From: Paenibacillus maysiensis
Lineage (GTDB): Bacteria; Bacillota; Bacilli; Paenibacillales; Paenibacillaceae
Assembly: GCF_000520815.1 (NCBI RefSeq)
Contig: NZ_ASRY01000047.1
Coordinates: 1 to 54,272, forward strand
Direction: 5' to 3'
Length of the DNA stretch: 54,272 nucleotides
Positions 16,676 to 25,955 of this stretch are shown piece by piece. The translations under genes and the position numbers were made by a program. The notes under the pieces were generated by a model, which was not told where the DNA came from, did no database searches, and was given only the letters and a program-made list of their open reading frames with translations. How positions within the stretch are numbered: position 1 is the first letter of the stretch; every line of letters starts with the position of its first letter.

Positions 16676-18031
16676 TTATTCGGACAATCTCGCTTCAAGC
16701 TCCGCTTTTTGCTCTTCGAAGCCTGGTTTACCCAGCAGAGCAAACATGTTTTTCTTGTAAGCTTCTACGCCCGGTTGATCGAACGGATTCACACCCAACA
16801 GGTAGCCGCTGATGCCGCAAGCTTTTTCGAAGAAATAAGCCAGGTACCCGAAGGAGTATGGGCTTAAGTCAGGAATGTTCACGATCAGATTCGGTACTTG
16901 TCCGTCTGTGTGAGCCAGCAATGTACCCTGGAATGCTTTTTTATTTACAAAGTCTACCGTTTTGCCTGCCAGGAAGTTCAGTCCATCCAGATCATCCTCA
17001 TCTGCTTCGATAGTGATGTGGCTAGGTACATTTTCCACTTGGATAACCGTTTCGAAAATGTTACGGCTACCTTCCTGAATGAATTGTCCCATGGAGTGCA
17101 GGTCTGTCGAGAAGTCAACGGAAGCAGGGTAGATACCTTTGTAATCCTTACCTTCGCTTTCGCCGAACAATTGTTTCCACCACTCGGAAACGAAATGCAG
17201 GGACGGCTCATAGTTCACGAGAATTTCAATAGCTTTACCTTTGCGGTACAACGCGTTACGAACGGCTGCATATTGGTAAGCCTCGTTCTCAGCTACATTC
17301 GGATTGCTGTATTCCTTGGAAGCGTCTGCCGCCCCTTGGAGCATTTCCTCAATGTTAATGCCAGCTGTAGCAATCGGCAGCAAGCCTACTGCTGTCAGCA
17401 CGGAGTAACGGCCACCTACATCATCAGGAATAACGAAGGATTCGTAGCCTTCCTCGTTAGCCAGTTTTTTCAGAGCGCCGCGTTCTTTATCTGTTGTTGC
17501 ATAAATGCGTTTGCGCGCTTCTTCTTTACCGTATTTTTTCTCCAGAGCCGCACGGAATACGCGGAAAGCGATAGCTGGCTCTGTTGTTGTACCTGATTTG
17601 GAAATGACATTCACGGAGAAGTCTTTTCCTTCAATCAGTTCCAACAGATGATTCACATATGTAGAGCTGATGTTGTTGCCTGCAAAATAAACAGCCGGGC
17701 CTTTGCGCTTGTCTTTAGGCAGTGCATTATGGAAGGAATGCGACAGCATTTCAATCGCAGCGCGTGCGCCAAGGTAAGAACCGCCGATGCCGATTACGAT
17801 CAACACTTCGGAATCACTTTGGATTTTAGCAGCAGCTTTTTGGATGCGTGCAAACTCTTCTTTATCATAATTGGTAGGCAAGTCAATCCAACCCAGGAAA
17901 TCGGAACCTACACCGGTTTGGTTATGAAGCTGCTCATGAGCCAGCTTGATCGGTTCTGCAAAATAATCAATTTCGTGCTGCCCTATAAAGGAGAGCGCTT
18001 TGGTGTAATCGAAAATAACTTTTTTAGACAT
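16676..18031 (-). CDS. pgi: Glucose-6-phosphate isomerase
   Basis: This 451-residue protein is the short bacterial PGI type. It shows [14 protein letters not shown], the SIS-domain [30 protein letters not shown] and the C-terminal [12 protein letters not shown] (family signatures). It interconverts glucose-6-phosphate and fructose-6-phosphate in glycolysis. The ATG at 18031 has a GGAGG site ahead; an in-frame upstream ATG at 18091 precedes that site. It is monocistronic. Confidence 0.97.
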   Translation of the reverse strand: MSKKVIFDYTKALSFIGQHEIDYFAEPIKLAHEQLHNQTGVGSDFLGWIDLPTNYDKEEFARIQKAAAKIQSDSEVLIVIGIGGSYLGARAAIEMLSHSFHNALPKDKRKGPAVYFAGNNISSTYVNHLLELIEGKDFSVNVISKSGTTTEPAIAFRVFRAALEKKYGKEEARKRIYATTDKERGALKKLANEEGYESFVIPDDVGGRYSVLTAVGLLPIATAGINIEEMLQGAADASKEYSNPNVAENEAYQYAAVRNALYRKGKAIEILVNYEPSLHFVSEWWKQLFGESEGKDYKGIYPASVDFSTDLHSMGQFIQEGSRNIFETVIQVENVPSHITIEADEDDLDGLNFLAGKTVDFVNKKAFQGTLLAHTDGQVPNLIVNIPDLSPYSFGYLAYFFEKACGISGYLLGVNPFDQPGVEAYKKNMFALLGKPGFEEQKAELEARLSE

Positions 18032-18092
18032 GTTTGGAACCTCCTGTTTTGTATTGCTAAGACCATGAATACGAACATAAGGACTTAGCAAT

Positions 18093-18121
18093 AGGATACT
18101 TTAATTTGCAGGGCCTGACAA
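18093..18121 (-). promoter_or_regulatory. Promoter of pgi
   Basis: TTGTCA (18116-18121), a 17-base spacer and TATCCT (18093-18098) on the minus strand. Confidence 0.55.
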
Positions 18122-18184
18122 GCTTGCGTTACCTGTACGTCCGGTGCCTTGCCAGACCCTAGTGTAGATAGGGTGGGATACCCA

Positions 18185-18193
18185 TGCTACAAT
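18185..18193 (+). promoter_or_regulatory. Extended -10 promoter of the beta-hydroxyacid dehydrogenase gene
   Basis: TG-C-TACAAT at 18185-18193 is an extended -10 element with no good -35, about 90 bases ahead of the gene. Confidence 0.4.
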
Positions 18194-18284
18194 AAATAGA
18201 GATCAACCTATATTTAAGCAGTCAATTCAAGCCGAACTCGCATCTGCATCGGACGGCAACCTCCAACAAGAAAGGTGATTAGCT

Positions 18285-19184
18285 ATGAAAAACATCGGAT
18301 TTATCGGACTGGGCACCATGGGCGCCCCGATGGCATCCAATCTGCTGAAGCAGGGATATGGAGTCACGGTCTACAATCGCACCGCCTCACGCTGTGAGCC
18401 ACTTGTAGAGCAAGGCGCTCGTACGGCTTCAACGCCTCGTGAGGCGGCTGAAGGTCAGCAGCTGGTCATTACCATGGTCAGTGATGATCACTCGATCCGT
18501 GATATCTACTACGGCGAGGACGGCGTGTTTGCCGGCCTCACGTCTGGTGTAACCGTGATGGACAACAGCACCATTTCACCTGAGCTGGTCAAACAGCTGG
18601 CCGCCGAAGCGGACAGGCTGGGCTGTTCCTTCATTGATGCTCCGGTAACGGGCAGTAAGCCTGCTGCTGTGGACGGTACGCTCGTGTTCATGGTCGGCGG
18701 TGGCGCGGAGGCCATTGCCGCACAGTCGGACGTTTTTGATACGCTGGGCAAAAAAGTGCTCCACATGGGACCGAATGGCAGCGGGGCTGTAGCCAAGCTC
18801 GCACATAACACGATGGTCGGTATTAACAATCTCGCTCTGGCTGAGGGCTTTGCCATCGCCGCCAAATCCGGTATTCCGGCGGAAAGCTTCCTAGAGCTGG
18901 TACAGCTAGGATCGGCTGGAAGCAAGGCTGCTGATCTGAAAGGACGCAAAATCATCGAGCATGATTTTAGCAACCAGTTCTCACTTGCCTTGATGCTCAA
19001 AGACTTGAAGCTCGCTGCCTCGCTGACGGATAGCCTGTCCATTCCGACGCCTATGCTGTCCATTGCCAAAAGCCTGTTTCAAGCCGGGCAAACGCAAGGC
19101 TACGGCGACGAGGACTTGTCCGCTGTCGTGAAGACCTATGAAGCGTGGATCGGCCGCACTATTGGTGGTAAGCCACTCGAATAA
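18285..19184 (+). CDS. NAD(P)-dependent beta-hydroxyacid dehydrogenase (3-hydroxyisobutyrate dehydrogenase family)
   Basis: This 299-residue protein has an N-terminal Rossmann dinucleotide site GFIGLGTMGAPMASNLL, the substrate motif VTGSKPAA near residue 120, and the catalytic Lys in GSGAVAKLAHNTM. The family includes 3-hydroxyisobutyrate, tartronate-semialdehyde and succinic-semialdehyde (GLYR1-like) reductases; VTGSKPAA resembles the latter group. The true substrate is unknown. An AGAAAGGTGAT ribosome site precedes the ATG. It is monocistronic. Confidence 0.9.
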   Translation: MKNIGFIGLGTMGAPMASNLLKQGYGVTVYNRTASRCEPLVEQGARTASTPREAAEGQQLVITMVSDDHSIRDIYYGEDGVFAGLTSGVTVMDNSTISPELVKQLAAEADRLGCSFIDAPVTGSKPAAVDGTLVFMVGGGAEAIAAQSDVFDTLGKKVLHMGPNGSGAVAKLAHNTMVGINNLALAEGFAIAAKSGIPAESFLELVQLGSAGSKAADLKGRKIIEHDFSNQFSLALMLKDLKLAASLTDSLSIPTPMLSIAKSLFQAGQTQGYGDEDLSAVVKTYEAWIGRTIGGKPLE

Positions 19185-19242
19185 GCCGCATCCTTCTCTT
19201 TAACCATGTTGCTGTGCTTTTGTACATATCGCATAGCTTATA

Positions 19243-19287
19243 GGGTAAGCACACTTGACTTAAATCGAGTGGTGCTTGCCCTTTTTT
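19243..19287 (+). terminator. Terminator after the dehydrogenase gene
   Basis: GGGTAAGCACAC pairs with the GGTGCTTGCCC side around a short loop, followed by TTTTTT. Confidence 0.85.
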
Positions 19288-19296
19288 CCACCACTA

Positions 19297-19611
19297 TTAT
19301 TCTGGGTAAGAACAGCAGTAATCCGTTACGCTTCGTATCTCCAGCTTGAATGAAGACTGCGCAGGCACGTGGAACGTTGCCGTTCCCTGTATTTCCAGCC
19401 ACTCCTCAGCACCTGGAAGCAACACCTTCAAATCCCCTGCCAAAATCTCCATGATCTCACGGGAATCCGTGCCGAATTCATACGTTCCCGGCAGCATAAT
19501 CCCCAATGTTACCTTACTGCCATCACCCAAAATGACCGTACGGCTTGTAACCTGACCGTCGTAATATATATTTGCTTTTTTAACTACGCTGACTCCATCA
19601 AACTGTGTCAT
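19297..19611 (-). CDS. ppnP: Pyrimidine/purine nucleoside phosphorylase (cupin)
   Basis: This 104-residue protein matches the PpnP (UPF0345) family: VVKKANIYYDGQVTSRTV, LGIMLPGTYEFGT, EIMEILAGDLKVLLPG and GTATFHVPAQSSFKLE, ending TDYCCSY. It is a small cupin that phosphorolyses several nucleosides in salvage. A GAGGGG site lies ahead of the ATG. It is monocistronic and converges on the dehydrogenase terminator. Confidence 0.93.
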   Translation of the reverse strand: MTQFDGVSVVKKANIYYDGQVTSRTVILGDGSKVTLGIMLPGTYEFGTDSREIMEILAGDLKVLLPGAEEWLEIQGTATFHVPAQSSFKLEIRSVTDYCCSYPE

Positions 19612-19730
19612 TCGTTATCCCCTCATCTGCTCATCAATGGTTGAATGAAATTTATGCATCATCATAACATAGTTCTAATCCAAGCCTCAGTATAAAAATA
19701 CACAAGGCCACAAAATTCCTCAATGCATGA

Positions 19731-19769
19731 AACAAACAGCCGTAAGCCTCAGGTTACGACTGTCTGTTT
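19731..19769 (-). terminator. Terminator after tkt
   Basis: On the minus strand AAACAG...GTCGTAA pairs with TTACGGCTGTTT, followed by GTTTC. Confidence 0.6.
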
Positions 19770-19780
19770 AATAGGTTGTT

Positions 19781-21826
19781 TTATTTCAACAAAGCTTTTA
19801 CACGATTAACAACGTTCTCTACCGTAAAGCCATATTCCTTAATGACGCGGTCGCCAGGTGCGGATGCGCCAAATGTGCTGATACCGAGAATGTCGCCTTG
19901 GTCGCCGACATATTTTTCCCAGCCCAGTGGATAAGCCATTTCTACAGCCAAACGAGCTTTTACTTCAGGCAGCAGAACGGAATCTTTGTATGCCTTGTCT
20001 TGTTTTTCGAACAGATCCCAGCTTGGGAAGCTGATAACGCGTACTTGGATACCTTGTTCCGCAAGTGCTTCCTGAGCTTTAACAGCCAGTTGTACTTCGG
20101 AACCCGTAGCCAGAATTTGAGCAACCGGCTTACCGTCTGTCGCATCTGCAACGACATAAGCACCGCGTTTGATACCTTCGCGTGCATGTTCAGCAGTAGC
20201 AGCCAGGATTGGCAGGTTTTGACGAGTCAATACCAGAGCAACCGGGTTTTTCTTGTTTTCCAGCGTGTAAGCCCAAGCAGCGGAAGTTTCATTACCATCC
20301 GCCGGACGAATAACCGTCAGATTCGGAATAATACGCAGAGAAGCCAATTGTTCGATCGGCTCATGAGTCGGGCCGTCTTCACCAACAGCAATACTGTCGT
20401 GAGTCAGAACGTAAGTTACAGGCAATCCCATCAGAGCTGCCAGACGAACGGCCGGACGCAGGTAATCCGTAAACACGAAGAATGTACCGCCGAATACTTT
20501 TACCCCTTGGTGCAATGTCATACCATTCATCGCAGCAGCCATACCGAACTCGCGGATACCGAAATAGATGTTACGGCCGGCATAGTCTTCTGGCGTAAAG
20601 TTCGTCAGGTTGTTCAAGTGTGTCATCGTGGAGCTTTCCAGATCGGCAGATCCGCCAGTCAGGAACGGTACGTTTGGAGCCAATCCGTTCAGTGCATTAC
20701 CAGAAGCCACGCGAGTCGAAACTGCTTTGTCTTCAGTTGTGTACTTCGGAAGGTCACGGTCCCATCCTTCTGGAAGGTCGCCGTTTACGGCTGTTTCGAA
20801 CTGAGCTGCCAGGTCAGGGTGAGCCGCTTTGTATTTCGCAAACTGCTCATCCCATGCTTTGTTCGCTGCGATGCCGCGCTCTTTTACTTTAGCAAAATGC
20901 TCGCGAACCTCTTGCGGTACATGGAAGTCCTCTTCGTATACCCATTTGTAAAATTCTTTAGTCAGCTTGGCTTCGTCTGCACCCAGTGGGGAACCGTGAG
21001 TACCGCCATGTCCGCCTTTACCTTGTTTGTTCGGGCTTCCGTAGCCGATGACTGTTTTCACTTCAATCAACGTAGGACGTGTGGAGTCGCCTTGTGCTTC
21101 TTCAATTGCTTTTTGGATCGCTGGAAGGTCGTTACCGTCTTCTACGCGCAGCACTTGCCAGTTGTAAGCTTCAAAGCGTTTTGCAACACTCTCGGAAGAA
21201 GACAGATCCAGCTTGCCATCCAGTGTAATATCATTGGAATCAAACAATACGATCAGCTTGCCCAGACGCAGACGTCCAGCCAATGAAGCCGCTTCGTGAG
21301 ACAGGCCTTCCATCAGATCGCCGTCGCCGCAGATTGCATACGTGAAGTGATCCACAACTTTGAATTGATCTTTATTATAGGTTGCGCCCAGTTGAGCTTC
21401 AGCCATTGCCATACCTACGGCCATAGCTACACCTTGTCCCAGAGGTCCGGTCGTAGCGTCTACACCAGCAGTGTGCCCAAACTCAGGGTGACCTGGTGTA
21501 AGGCTGCCCCATTGACGGAATTGTTTCAGTTCTTCCATAGGCAGATCATAGCCGCTCAGGTGCAGCAGGCTGTACAACAGCATGGAGCCGTGTCCTGCGG
21601 ACAGTACAAAACGGTCACGGTTAATCCATGTAGGGTGATTCGGGTTATGATTCATCGTTTTAGCAAAAAGTTGGTAGCCCATCGGCGCGGAACCCATCGG
21701 CATACCGGGATGTCCCGAGTTTGCTTTCTCGATGGCATCAATTGCCAACGTACGGATTGTCGTAATGGACAAATTGTCGATCGTGGAGTTTTCATCCTTT
21801 TGAATCGCTTGATTCTGGTCAGTCAT
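19781..21826 (-). CDS. tkt: Transketolase
   Basis: This protein of 681 residues is full length. It has the N-terminal [15 protein letters not shown], the thiamine-diphosphate motif [18 protein letters not shown], the catalytic Glu region [15 protein letters not shown], and [20 protein letters not shown]. It transfers two-carbon units in the pentose-phosphate pathway. The ATG at 21826 is used; the ATG at 21841 lies in the ATGAGGAGG that forms its ribosome site. It is monocistronic. Codon use looks that of a highly expressed gene. Confidence 0.97.
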   Translation of the reverse strand: MTDQNQAIQKDENSTIDNLSITTIRTLAIDAIEKANSGHPGMPMGSAPMGYQLFAKTMNHNPNHPTWINRDRFVLSAGHGSMLLYSLLHLSGYDLPMEELKQFRQWGSLTPGHPEFGHTAGVDATTGPLGQGVAMAVGMAMAEAQLGATYNKDQFKVVDHFTYAICGDGDLMEGLSHEAASLAGRLRLGKLIVLFDSNDITLDGKLDLSSSESVAKRFEAYNWQVLRVEDGNDLPAIQKAIEEAQGDSTRPTLIEVKTVIGYGSPNKQGKGGHGGTHGSPLGADEAKLTKEFYKWVYEEDFHVPQEVREHFAKVKERGIAANKAWDEQFAKYKAAHPDLAAQFETAVNGDLPEGWDRDLPKYTTEDKAVSTRVASGNALNGLAPNVPFLTGGSADLESSTMTHLNNLTNFTPEDYAGRNIYFGIREFGMAAAMNGMTLHQGVKVFGGTFFVFTDYLRPAVRLAALMGLPVTYVLTHDSIAVGEDGPTHEPIEQLASLRIIPNLTVIRPADGNETSAAWAYTLENKKNPVALVLTRQNLPILAATAEHAREGIKRGAYVVADATDGKPVAQILATGSEVQLAVKAQEALAEQGIQVRVISFPSWDLFEKQDKAYKDSVLLPEVKARLAVEMAYPLGWEKYVGDQGDILGISTFGASAPGDRVIKEYGFTVENVVNRVKALLK

Positions 21827-21967
21827 AGTTAGCCTCCTCATATTGTATAAAGTATGTCAATTGCATTCGGTCATACTCTCCAACAGCACCATCCGATATA
21901 GAAACGACGCCTATTGAAGTGAGTGAATCTGCTTGAATGTTTCAATATGACTTATACATTCTTAAGT

Positions 21968-21996
21968 ATTGTACCATTTGCCGTGCAGGTTTGCCA
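21968..21996 (-). promoter_or_regulatory. Extended -10 promoter of tkt
   Basis: TG-G-TACAAT on the minus strand (-10 at 21968-21973), with a weak TGGCAA 17 bases upstream (21991-21996). The rest of the 390-base gap from 21827 to 22217 shows only AT-rich leader sequence and the purU terminator. Confidence 0.45.
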
Positions 21997-22137
21997 GATC
22001 GTTTATAAAGATGGTTGTCGAAATGTCGTACCGAGTACCTCATATAAATATACCCGTAAAGTATTAACCTCATTTAAAAAATCATAAAATTGCGAAAAAT
22101 AATGCATTTTGTCCGATTTTGACACCCGCATTCTGTA

Positions 22138-22176
22138 GAAAAAAGCAAAAAACCCGTCATTTTGACGGGCTTTGCT
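22138..22176 (-). terminator. Terminator after purU
   Basis: On the minus strand AGCAAAGCCCGTCA pairs with TGACGGGTTTTTTGCT, followed by TTTTTT. It lies 40-80 bases after the purU stop. Confidence 0.82.
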
Positions 22177-22217
22177 TGTAAGAAGTATGAACTCTTATAT
22201 TTTAAAAAATATAAAAA

Positions 22218-23117
22218 TCAGTTAAAAACGACCGTTTTATTTTCATGAACCAAAATTCGGTCCTCCGCATGCCACTTTACGGCTCTTGCCAAAACGACCC
22301 GCTCAATGGTGCGACCGATCCGTTTTAACTCATTGACATCATCACCGTGGCTTACCCGCTGCACGTCCTGTTCGATGATCGGGCCGCCGTCCAGTTCCTC
22401 AGTTACATAATGCGCGGTAGCGCCAATAATTTTCACACCGCGATTATAGGCTTGAGCATATGGCTTCCCACCCACGAATGCAGGCAGGAACGAATGATGG
22501 ATATTAATGATTCGGTTACGGTAATGCTCAATAAACTTGGGTGAAATAATCTGCATGTACCGGGCCAAAATAATGACGTCGATATCTTCACCAATGACCT
22601 CCAGTTGACGGCGCTCCGCCTCCGGCTTGGTATCGGCTGTCACCGGAATATGGTGATATGGGATGCCAAACGATTCCACATACTCCTTCATATCCGGATG
22701 ATTACTAACCACCAATGAAATATCCGCGTCCAGATCTCCTGCCTGCCATTGCCACAGCAGCTCTACCAAACAGTGATCTTCTTTGGAAACGAAAATGGCC
22801 AGTTTTTTCTTGCGGCTGACCGCAGAAATCGTCCACTCCATCCGGAATTGTTCTGCAACCGCGGCAAAATCCTGCTCCAGTTGGGGCTGGGTATCACTCA
22901 AGTTTGGCAGATCAAATTCAACCCGCATAAAAAACATACCGCCAGACGGGTCCATTGTGTATTGATCAGATTGAACAATATTGGCGCCATGCTCGTACAA
23001 AAAGCGAGACACGGCCGCTACAATACCCGGGCCATCAGGACAGGATACGAGCATACGCGCACGGTTTTCATGCGCAGATTGAGTGCTGTTTGGCTGATGT
23101 TTTACGTGAAGTTCCAT
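22218..23117 (-). CDS. purU: Formyltetrahydrofolate deformylase
   Basis: This 299-residue protein has an N-terminal ACT domain (MLVSCPDGPGIVAAVSRFL) and a C-terminal formyltransferase fold with NIHHSFLPAFVGGKPY, GVKIIGATAHYV and EELDGGPIIEQD, holding the Asn/His/Asp catalytic set. It hydrolyses 10-formyl-THF to formate and THF, feeding PurT and balancing one-carbon pools. It follows nfo by 22 bases and is probably co-transcribed with it. Confidence 0.95.
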   Translation of the reverse strand: MELHVKHQPNSTQSAHENRARMLVSCPDGPGIVAAVSRFLYEHGANIVQSDQYTMDPSGGMFFMRVEFDLPNLSDTQPQLEQDFAAVAEQFRMEWTISAVSRKKKLAIFVSKEDHCLVELLWQWQAGDLDADISLVVSNHPDMKEYVESFGIPYHHIPVTADTKPEAERRQLEVIGEDIDVIILARYMQIISPKFIEHYRNRIINIHHSFLPAFVGGKPYAQAYNRGVKIIGATAHYVTEELDGGPIIEQDVQRVSHGDDVNELKRIGRTIERVVLARAVKWHAEDRILVHENKTVVFN

Positions 23118-23139
23118 GTGGCTACAAATCCCCCTTGGC

Positions 23140-24267
23140 TTATACCGTCACTGGCAAATGACTGCTGGCAAACCAGGCAATCAGACGATGATTAATATGT
23201 TCTTCGCTCAACTCCGGAAACAGTGCTGCTTCCGTTACCATGTCATACAGACGTTCCAGCGGCTCGCGCGGATCGGCCTTTTTCGCTTTGGCATCATTTT
23301 TCAGCAGCGTCCAGGTATCCAGCACAAAGTTACGCACGTCCACACCCTGTTTTTTGAAAAACGAATGCAACTGCTCTACCTGACCCAAAAATTCTTCGCC
23401 AAAACGCTCCTTCACATTCCCGCGAAGCAAAGCGATTTCAACCTCATACATCGGACGCTGGGTTTTGGCTTCCTTCCCAATCCATGGCGTTTCCAAAATA
23501 AACGGGCGGCCTTGAAGCGCTTCGTGATGCACCACGTTATGAATGGTCTGATAGCCGATCCAGCCCGATCCAATCGGAGTATGACGATCTTTATGAGCGC
23601 CAACCGCATTTTTACTGTCATTAACGTGAACCACAGCGATACGGTCCAGCCCGACAATACGATCAAATTGCTCCAGCACGCCGTCCAGATCATTCACAAT
23701 GTCATAGCCCGCATCGTGAATGTGACAGGTATCCATACAAACGGTAAGACGCTCGTTGTGCTCTACTTTATCTATAATGGAGGCAATTTCTTCGAAGCTG
23801 CGGCCCATTTCGGTACCTTTGCCCGCCATCGTTTCCAGCGCAATGTTAACATCCGTCTCCTTCACGCCGTTCAGTACCTCGTTCAAGCCATCAGCAATAC
23901 GCTGAATGCCGTACTCTGCATCCTTATCGGTAAAAGCGCCCGGATGAAGCACGATGTTTTTCACGCCGATCGCGTGGGTGCGACGAATTTCCTCCTGTAG
24001 AAAGCTGACCGCGAGCTCATAGGTATTTTCTTTGTAAGAGCCGAGATTGATAATATACGGGGCATGCACCACGATATCCTCCATCCCTTTTTCAGCCATC
24101 AACTGCTTGCCTTCCTCCAGATACATGGATTCCATCGGCTTACGGCGCGTATTTTGCGGTGCCCCCGTGTATATCATGAACGAGCTGGACCCGTAAGAAG
24201 ACGCTTCTTTCGTAGCGCTGAGCAGACCCTTGTCCGAGAAGGACACATGAGAACCAATTTTCAGCAT
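23140..24267 (-). CDS. nfo: Endonuclease IV (apurinic/apyrimidinic), with C-terminal extension
   Basis: This 375-residue TIM-barrel protein shows the endonuclease IV metal ligands: [46 protein letters not shown] and [19 protein letters not shown]. It cleaves 5' of abasic sites. Typical members end near residue 280-300, here around [10 protein letters not shown]. About 85 further residues follow ([14 protein letters not shown] to the end), rich in helix-type sequence with no motif I recognise. The extension could tune DNA or partner binding (inference). Start ATG at 24267 with AAGGAG ahead. Confidence 0.92.
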   Translation of the reverse strand: MLKIGSHVSFSDKGLLSATKEASSYGSSSFMIYTGAPQNTRRKPMESMYLEEGKQLMAEKGMEDIVVHAPYIINLGSYKENTYELAVSFLQEEIRRTHAIGVKNIVLHPGAFTDKDAEYGIQRIADGLNEVLNGVKETDVNIALETMAGKGTEMGRSFEEIASIIDKVEHNERLTVCMDTCHIHDAGYDIVNDLDGVLEQFDRIVGLDRIAVVHVNDSKNAVGAHKDRHTPIGSGWIGYQTIHNVVHHEALQGRPFILETPWIGKEAKTQRPMYEVEIALLRGNVKERFGEEFLGQVEQLHSFFKKQGVDVRNFVLDTWTLLKNDAKAKKADPREPLERLYDMVTEAALFPELSEEHINHRLIAWFASSHLPVTV

Positions 24268-24327
24268 GATTCGGTTTCATCTCCTTATCCTTGTTATCCT
24301 GTTATGCTTGCTTATTTTGATTTAATC

Positions 24328-24356
24328 ATTTTAACGTGATTATTGAAATCAAACAA
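24328..24356 (-). promoter_or_regulatory. Promoter of nfo-purU
   Basis: TTGTTT (24351-24356), a 17-base spacer and TAAAAT (24328-24333) on the minus strand. Confidence 0.5.
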
Positions 24357-24430
24357 CATGGCTTTTATGGTAGTGCACACACAAAACAGGATTACACGTA
24401 AAGGGAAACGAGGTAAATGAAAGCATGGAT

Positions 24431-24460
24431 TGACATCCTTTAGCGTATACAGGTACATTC
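24431..24460 (+). promoter_or_regulatory. Promoter of the TIGR01777 epimerase gene
   Basis: Consensus TTGACA (24431-24436), an 18-base spacer and TACATT (24455-24460), about 80 bases ahead of the start. Confidence 0.6.
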
Positions 24461-24539
24461 GAATGAGGTTTTTTTCTCAAAAAGGGTTATATTCTATAAC
24501 ATATATATTTTTTGCGAATCGGAAGGAGAGTCAAACTCC

Positions 24540-25454
24540 ATGAACATCGTCATATGCGGAGGTACTGGATTAGTAGGGTGTGCGCTGACCAAAAGCTTGC
24601 TCAACGACGGGCACACGGTGAAGGTAATCACCCGTAAACCTATGGTAGGTCACGAAGCGAGCCCACGCTTGCAATATATGAGCTGGAACGAACTGAAGCA
24701 AAAGCCGGAATCATTAGAGGGCACAGACGCGGCCATTAATTTGACAGGAGAGACACTGAATCAGCGCTGGACGGACAAGTCCAAGCAAAGAATTCTCCAA
24801 TCACGCCTGCTGTCTGTTGCCAAATTAGCCCAAACACTAAATGCTCTGCAAAAAAAGCCCGAAGTCATCATTCAGGCTTCGGCTGTCGCCGCCTATGGCA
24901 CATCGCTTACTGAAACGTTCGATGAAACCAGCCCGCGCCGTTCGGAAGACTTTCTGTCTCAAGTGGTCGAGCAGTGGGAAGAAGCCGCCAACGCCTACCC
25001 TTCCGATGCCCGGTTAATCAAGCTGCGCATTAGTCTCGTGCTGGACAGCAAACGCGGGGCTTTCCCACTCATGAAGCTGCCTTACAACTTCGGATTCGGC
25101 GGCAAAATAGGCAGCGGTAACCAATGGATGAGCTGGATACATATTGAGGATATCGTCCGCCTGATCACCCACTGCATCCATACGCCGGATATCACCGGGG
25201 CTGTAAACGCATCATCACCATACCCGTTGACGAATGACCAGTTCGGGAAAACCGTGGCTGAGGTATACCACCGCCCACACTGGTTTCCCGTTCCCGGCGT
25301 TCTCGTACAAAAGCTAGTCGGTGAGATGAGTACCCTCGTATTGGATGGTCAAAAAGTAATCCCGCGCAAAGCGCTGGAGCACGGATTTCAATTTAACTAT
25401 CCTTCACTGAAGGAAGCTCTGGAGGAACTACATTCTCCTCATAAGCAGCATTGA
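24540..25454 (+). CDS. TIGR01777-family NAD-dependent epimerase/dehydratase-like protein
   Basis: This 304-residue SDR-fold protein has the N-terminal VICGGTGLVGCALTKSLL nucleotide site, the family-typical AAINLTGETLNQRWTDKSKQRIL.SR and SAVAAYGTS, and the C-terminal GAVNASSPYPLTNDQFG and LVGEMSTLVLDGQKVIPRKALE.GF (in part). These match the YfcH/SULA-like family, whose substrate is unknown. A GGAGAG site lies ahead of the ATG. It is monocistronic, with promoter and terminator. Confidence 0.92.
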   Translation: MNIVICGGTGLVGCALTKSLLNDGHTVKVITRKPMVGHEASPRLQYMSWNELKQKPESLEGTDAAINLTGETLNQRWTDKSKQRILQSRLLSVAKLAQTLNALQKKPEVIIQASAVAAYGTSLTETFDETSPRRSEDFLSQVVEQWEEAANAYPSDARLIKLRISLVLDSKRGAFPLMKLPYNFGFGGKIGSGNQWMSWIHIEDIVRLITHCIHTPDITGAVNASSPYPLTNDQFGKTVAEVYHRPHWFPVPGVLVQKLVGEMSTLVLDGQKVIPRKALEHGFQFNYPSLKEALEELHSPHKQH

Positions 25455-25458
25455 ATTT

Positions 25459-25513
25459 AAAAAGAGGAACTCTGGACCGATAAGATCTTTATCAGCTTAG
25501 GGTTCCTCTTTTA
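25459..25513 (+). terminator. Terminator after the TIGR01777 gene
   Basis: AAAGAGGAAC (25461-25470) pairs with GTTCCTCTTT (25502-25511), with an inner GATAAGATC-type stem; TTTTATT follows. Confidence 0.82.
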
Positions 25514-25590
25514 TTAGGTATGAAATATTTTCACACAAGATGATTTTAGTTACATATTGGAGAGCTATGACAGATTGCTTGCAATGCCTA

Positions 25591-25941
25591 TTAACCTATG
25601 CCTCCAGCTATTCTTTCAACTATTTCTTTATCAAAATCATCAAGCTCAGTCATCAGCATTTCATATTGTTTTATAGATTCCGAAGTGTTTAATACTCGAA
25701 GCACAGCAATACTATAGTGTCCAAGAGTATCAATACCAAAAAGCTTGTTTATCTTGGGATCTCTGAACTGGCTAATATGTTTCAATTTTTCGATTATTTC
25801 CTCACTACACAGCTTCTTTTTAGCGATCTGACTCATTGCATTCAGCTGAACCTGATTATGCTGGATATCCAAACATTCCACCAATTGATCGTCACTTATT
25901 TTTCCCTCTCGTATTTCTTTAGATAAAGTAAGTAGCTTCAT
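25591..25941 (-). CDS. Probable immunity protein for the adjacent WXG100 toxin
   Basis: This 116-residue acidic, helix-rich protein has no signal peptide and no motif I recognise. It starts 14 bases after the toxin stop with a GGAGAT site ahead of the ATG, so toxin and this gene form a two-gene unit. A small acidic ORF immediately downstream of a polymorphic toxin is the standard place for its immunity gene, and this is the only basis for the call. AT-rich like the toxin gene. Alternative: an unrelated hypothetical protein. Confidence 0.6.
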   Translation of the reverse strand: MKLLTLSKEIREGKISDDQLVECLDIQHNQVQLNAMSQIAKKKLCSEEIIEKLKHISQFRDPKINKLFGIDTLGHYSIAVLRVLNTSESIKQYEMLMTELDDFDKEIVERIAGGIG

Positions 25942-25955
25942 TTTATGATCTCCAT

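Noticed and set aside
16898..17596. 232-codon open frame opposite pgi
   Set aside because: Antisense to pgi, no ribosome site, no domain signature.
19898..21286. 462-codon open frame on the plus strand opposite transketolase
   Set aside because: Lies entirely antisense to an unmistakable tkt; its translation is Cys/Phe-rich without any domain pattern and no ribosome site precedes it.
23116..24000. 294-codon open frame opposite nfo
   Set aside because: Antisense shadow of the endonuclease IV gene; no start signal and no recognisable motif.
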